Assembly: GCA_040219275.1 (NCBI GenBank)
Contig: JAVJSU010000057.1
Span: 1-7,391 of the forward strand
Length of the DNA stretch: 7,391 bases
Reading direction: 5' to 3'
Origin: JAVJSU01 sp040219275
Lineage (GTDB): Bacteria; Chloroflexota; Anaerolineae; Aggregatilineales; Phototrophicaceae
Of this stretch, positions 5,608 through 7,391 are shown in pieces. A model generated the notes under the pieces. That model made no database searches. It saw nothing but the letters and a program-made list of their open reading frames with translations, and was not told the origin of the DNA. The position numbers and the translations under genes were made by a program. Position 1 is the stretch's first letter, and every line of letters begins with the position of its first letter.

Positions 5608-5997
5608 ATGAACCCGCAAGATTGCAAATACACCGAACTCAAAAACGGCATTCATGAATTTGTCTTTCTGACGGATGATAAAGCGGGCGCGGATGTGCTC
5701 ATCGCTGGAATCGAGCGCCTGTTTGATACCTATTCGGTCAACGATGTTGTGCGGATCATGATTGACTTCCACAAGCCGAAAAATCCGCCCACCCTCTATA
5801 CCTTCCGGCAGGCGGTGCAGATGTATCAACGGTATCCCGACCACCCCTACGTGCGGGCGGCATATGTCTATAATCCGGGCTTCATCATCGGCACGGTGAA
5901 AATGTATACGTCCATCTTGCGGCAGGACAAAAAGAACGTGCGCCAATTCTTCCCCGCTACCGAGCGCAGAAATGCTATCGCATGGTTGCTGGAATGA
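5608..5997 (+). CDS. Small SpoIIAA/STAS-like protein of unknown function
   Basis: The 129-residue soluble protein has no signal peptide or membrane segment. Alternating strands and helices are visible: HEFVFLTD (16-23), the helix ADVLIAGIERLFDTY, the strand VVRIMIDF (47-54), the helix FRQAVQMYQRYP, and YVRAAYVYNPGFIIGTV (81-97). It ends in NAIAWLLE (122-129). The order and the closing A-x-x-W-L resemble SpoIIAA-like/STAS-type single-domain proteins; I infer the fold only. The phosphorylatable serine of SpoIIAA anti-anti-sigma factors is not evident, so a sigma-factor role is not supported. The ATG at 5608 has only a weak GGGG (5599-5602) upstream. The gene is followed by about 90 bases before the next rightward gene. 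It could equally be an unclassified Chloroflexota family. Confidence 0.7.
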   Translation: MNPQDCKYTELKNGIHEFVFLTDDKAGADVLIAGIERLFDTYSVNDVVRIMIDFHKPKNPPTLYTFRQAVQMYQRYPDHPYVRAAYVYNPGFIIGTVKMYTSILRQDKKNVRQFFPATERRNAIAWLLE

Positions 5998-6074
5998 CTC
6001 CGGTGAACGCATAACATCCGAACGCGGATTAATGGTGTACACTATCCCACAGCAATGTTTTTATGTGTGGAGAT

Positions 6075-6078
6075 GAGG
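6075..6078 (+). promoter_or_regulatory. Ribosome binding site fixing the 6086 start
   Basis: GAGG, within GGAGATGAGG, lies seven bases before the ATG at 6086 and supports that start. Confidence 0.7.
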
Positions 6079-6085
6079 CGAACAG

Positions 6086-6742
6086 ATGGCGACACCAACA
6101 GAAACAACCCCAACCCAGGAAACACCTGAAACCGAAAAACCCAAATCGTGGTTTCAAAAGCTCCGCTTACGGCTGATTATCAGCACGGTTGTGGCGGTTG
6201 TGCTGGTGGTGGTGATTTCCGTCGTGATTATTATGGGCGGCTTGTGGCTGAATATCGTCACGCCTGTGGGGGATATTGGCGATTATTTCCCTGAACCGGA
6301 CGGCTATAACCGAACGAATGTGCTCACGGATGCGGTCACAACGGCGGTGACGTGGGTCGCGGATTGGAAAGGTTTTGATTCGCTCGCCAATAGCATTGAA
6401 AAGTTTGATACCTATGTGGATTGTTACCGTGAAGAAGGCGTTTTTGATGCCCGCATTTACGCCAGCAACATTGACCTGACCGACGCGCCGCCGGCTGTGG
6501 GATTGCTCCTGCTGGTCAATCCTGAACGCGCACAGGAACTCGGCGGATGCCAGCAAGAAGGCTTCACCACCCAATCGGTGGATTTCCAGCCGTGTTATGG
6601 CTACGGCAATTTTGAAAACGACGCGCAGGAAACGATCAACTTTGTGTTCGTCGCCAGCAATGATAGCCTGTGCCAGACCTTCGCGGTGCATTTTAACGAC
6701 ACTTACGAGGCACGCACCTTTGTCTCTGGCTTTAGGAACTGA
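6086..6742 (+). CDS. Single-pass membrane protein with exported four-cysteine domain, function unknown
   Basis: The 218-residue protein has a Thr/Pro/Glu-rich cytoplasmic N-terminus (2-20), a basic stretch (KSWFQKLRLRLR-like, 20-29), one strongly hydrophobic helix (about 31-57, rich in Val and Ile), and an external domain of about 160 residues. The positive residues before the helix predict an N-in orientation. The external part holds four cysteines (C113, C155, C170, C196), which could form two disulfides, and a second short hydrophobic stretch PAVGLLLLV (136-144) that is probably a buried strand. I recognise no family. The start is supported by GAGG at 6075-6078. It lies about 90 bases after the STAS-like gene on the same strand, so co-transcription is possible but not shown. 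A 9-bp hairpin follows the stop. Confidence 0.8.
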   Translation: MATPTETTPTQETPETEKPKSWFQKLRLRLIISTVVAVVLVVVISVVIIMGGLWLNIVTPVGDIGDYFPEPDGYNRTNVLTDAVTTAVTWVADWKGFDSLANSIEKFDTYVDCYREEGVFDARIYASNIDLTDAPPAVGLLLLVNPERAQELGGCQQEGFTTQSVDFQPCYGYGNFENDAQETINFVFVASNDSLCQTFAVHFNDTYEARTFVSGFRN

Positions 6743-6758
6743 GTGGTTGACGAAAATG

Positions 6759-6788
6759 AAGGCGAAATGCTATGGGTGTTTCGCCTTT
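6759..6788. terminator. Probable bidirectional terminator between convergent genes
   Basis: AAGGCGAAA (6759-6767) and TTTCGCCTT (6779-6787) form a perfect 9-bp stem with an 11-nt loop. It lies 16 bases after the stop of the rightward membrane protein and about 20 bases past the stop of the leftward one. The T-run is short on both sides. Confidence 0.65.
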
Positions 6789-6809
6789 AACGAAGATAGA
6801 CAGCGTAAG

Positions 6810-7148
6810 TTAGTCATTATTTCTGGAGCGGTTTAGGGCGGACTGAATAAACGTTGACTTACTCAGCGAATAGATCATGCCCACGATGATGACCGAACCG
6901 ATGAGGCTTAAGAGTCCCGCAACTACGATATGTAGTTCGAGGCTATTATTGAGCACGAACATCAGTCCAACGAATAGGGCGAGAAAACCGTTCAGGAAGC
7001 CAATCAAGCGTCGGTTGTCCGCGCCAACCAAACTCGACCACATTTTCCCTCCCCACGCCTCATACCAGTTCCATTGGAAGCAGTTGCCAAGAGTGGCAAT
7101 GATCCCTATTATGATGAACCAAATTGCCAATGGTGTAGAAAATTCCAT
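6810..7148 (-). CDS. Small membrane protein with three predicted helices, function unknown
   Basis: The 112-residue product begins MEFSTPLAIWF. Three hydrophobic segments are visible, at about 5-23, 48-66 and 72-93, with a Trp-rich loop (QWNWYEAWGGKMW, 25-37) between the first two. The tail (97-112) is polar: Ser, Asn and Arg. I recognise no family. ATG 7148 is chosen because GAGGAGG lies six bases upstream on the minus strand (7155-7161); the frame stays open to 7244, but those extra codons read through the Shine-Dalgarno and lack a site of their own. It converges with the preceding gene and shares the hairpin at 6759-6788. Confidence 0.75.
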   Translation of the reverse strand: MEFSTPLAIWFIIIGIIATLGNCFQWNWYEAWGGKMWSSLVGADNRRLIGFLNGFLALFVGLMFVLNNSLELHIVVAGLLSLIGSVIIVGMIYSLSKSTFIQSALNRSRNND

Positions 7149-7221
7149 AATTAGCCTCCTCATTAAAGATGACTTGAACATGACAATATATAACAAGAAA
7201 CGCTCGCCCCACGTCGACACT

Positions 7222-7230
7222 TGGTATAAT
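7222..7230 (+). promoter_or_regulatory. Extended -10 promoter element before the right-edge transposase
   Basis: TGGTATAAT is a perfect extended -10 (TGnTATAAT). No good -35 is seen, which extended -10 promoters tolerate. A start near 7237 would give a leader of about 63 bases to the ATG at 7300. Confidence 0.5.
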
Positions 7231-7237
7231 AAGGCGC

Positions 7238-7287
7238 AATTCATTAAAAACTTGGCTCAACTCTAGAAAGTGTGAGTTGAATGAATT
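7238..7287. repeat. Interrupted inverted repeat upstream of the transposase start
   Basis: AATTCATT (7238-7245) pairs with AATGAATT (7280-7287), and TCAACTC (7257-7263) pairs with GAGTTGA (7274-7280). The right arm is continuous, while the left arm is split by about 11 bases. It may be a leader hairpin or part of the element end. Confidence 0.45.
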
Positions 7288-7299
7288 AAAGTAGATGAT

Positions 7300-7391
7300 A
7301 TGAGATTTCCAATTACCGAGTTACTAGATCAAAGAGACTGTGAAAGCTGGCTATTGGAGTATTTTCATCCCGAAGGGTTGAAATGTCCAAA
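7300..7391 (+). CDS. IS1595-like transposase, N-terminal fragment (cut by window end)
   Basis: ATG 7300 opens a frame running to the window edge and encoding MRFPITELLDQRDCESWLLE then YFHPEGLKCP. The pattern F-P-I-x-x-L, W-L, HP-x-GL-x-CP is the N-terminal zinc-ribbon region typical of IS1595/ISXO2-type DDE transposases; the first Cys of the zinc knuckle is the last clear residue. Only 30 codons are visible, so intactness and exact subgroup are unknown. No clear Shine-Dalgarno precedes the start. An extended -10 box at 7222-7230 could drive it. Confidence 0.65.
   Translation, partial: MRFPITELLDQRDCESWLLEYFHPEGLKCP

Noticed and set aside
6167..6691. 174-codon leftward frame opposite the four-cysteine protein
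   Set aside because: Shadow frame rich in His and Arg, no start signals, overlaps a better-supported gene.
7149..7244. N-terminal extension of the small membrane protein
   Set aside because: The extension reads through the strong GAGGAGG site and has no site of its own.

Overview
The window looks like an ordinary chromosomal stretch of a moderately GC-rich bacterium with mobile-element ends at both edges. It has a small-type SRP RNA, good Shine-Dalgarno sites (GGAG, GGAGGAG, GAGGAGG) and sigma70-like promoter boxes. The mix of genes suggests Chloroflexota (an Anaerolineae-like lineage): a secreted FAS1 protein with Met/Asp-rich linkers, a Thermus-type long isocitrate dehydrogenase, an AlkZ-like winged-helix protein, and transposase fragments of ISL3 and IS1595 type. 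That assignment is inference from resemblance only.

Layout. 1-117 is the last 38 codons of an ISL3-type transposase, followed by its probable right terminal repeat (118-141). 142-260 holds two hairpins lying 3' of the leftward fasciclin gene. 261-1775 (-) encodes a secreted FAS1 plus beta-propeller-like protein. 1776-2198 is a divergent intergenic region, with a repeat cluster in the fasciclin leader and two terminator-like hairpins upstream of the next gene. 2199-3683 (+) is icd, a 494-residue isocitrate dehydrogenase carrying an NAD-type Asp-Ile cofactor signature. It is followed by a heptamer repeat tract and a strong terminator. 3878-4975 (+) encodes an AlkZ/YcaQ-like (HTH_42) putative DNA glycosylase. 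4995-5138 (-) is the SRP RNA gene ffs, with its own promoter and terminator. 5217-5607 is an AT-rich gap with several small hairpins and no convincing gene. 5608-5997 (+) is a small SpoIIAA/STAS-like protein. 6086-6742 (+) is a single-pass membrane protein with four cysteines outside the membrane. 6810-7148 (-) is a small three-helix membrane protein. 7300-7391 (+) is the start of an IS1595-like transposase, cut by the window edge.

The genes appear to be independent single-gene units. Most have their own terminator or intergenic region, strands alternate, and no pathway links neighbours: icd serves the TCA cycle, ffs protein targeting, the HTH_42 protein probably DNA repair, and the fasciclin protein the cell surface. 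I found no defence system, CRISPR array, prophage or other obviously new multi-gene system. The points most worth checking are the predicted NAD specificity of the Thermus-type IDH, the tandem terminator-like hairpins in the icd leader, the repeat architecture in the fasciclin leader, and the Met/Asp-rich repeated segments of the fasciclin protein.
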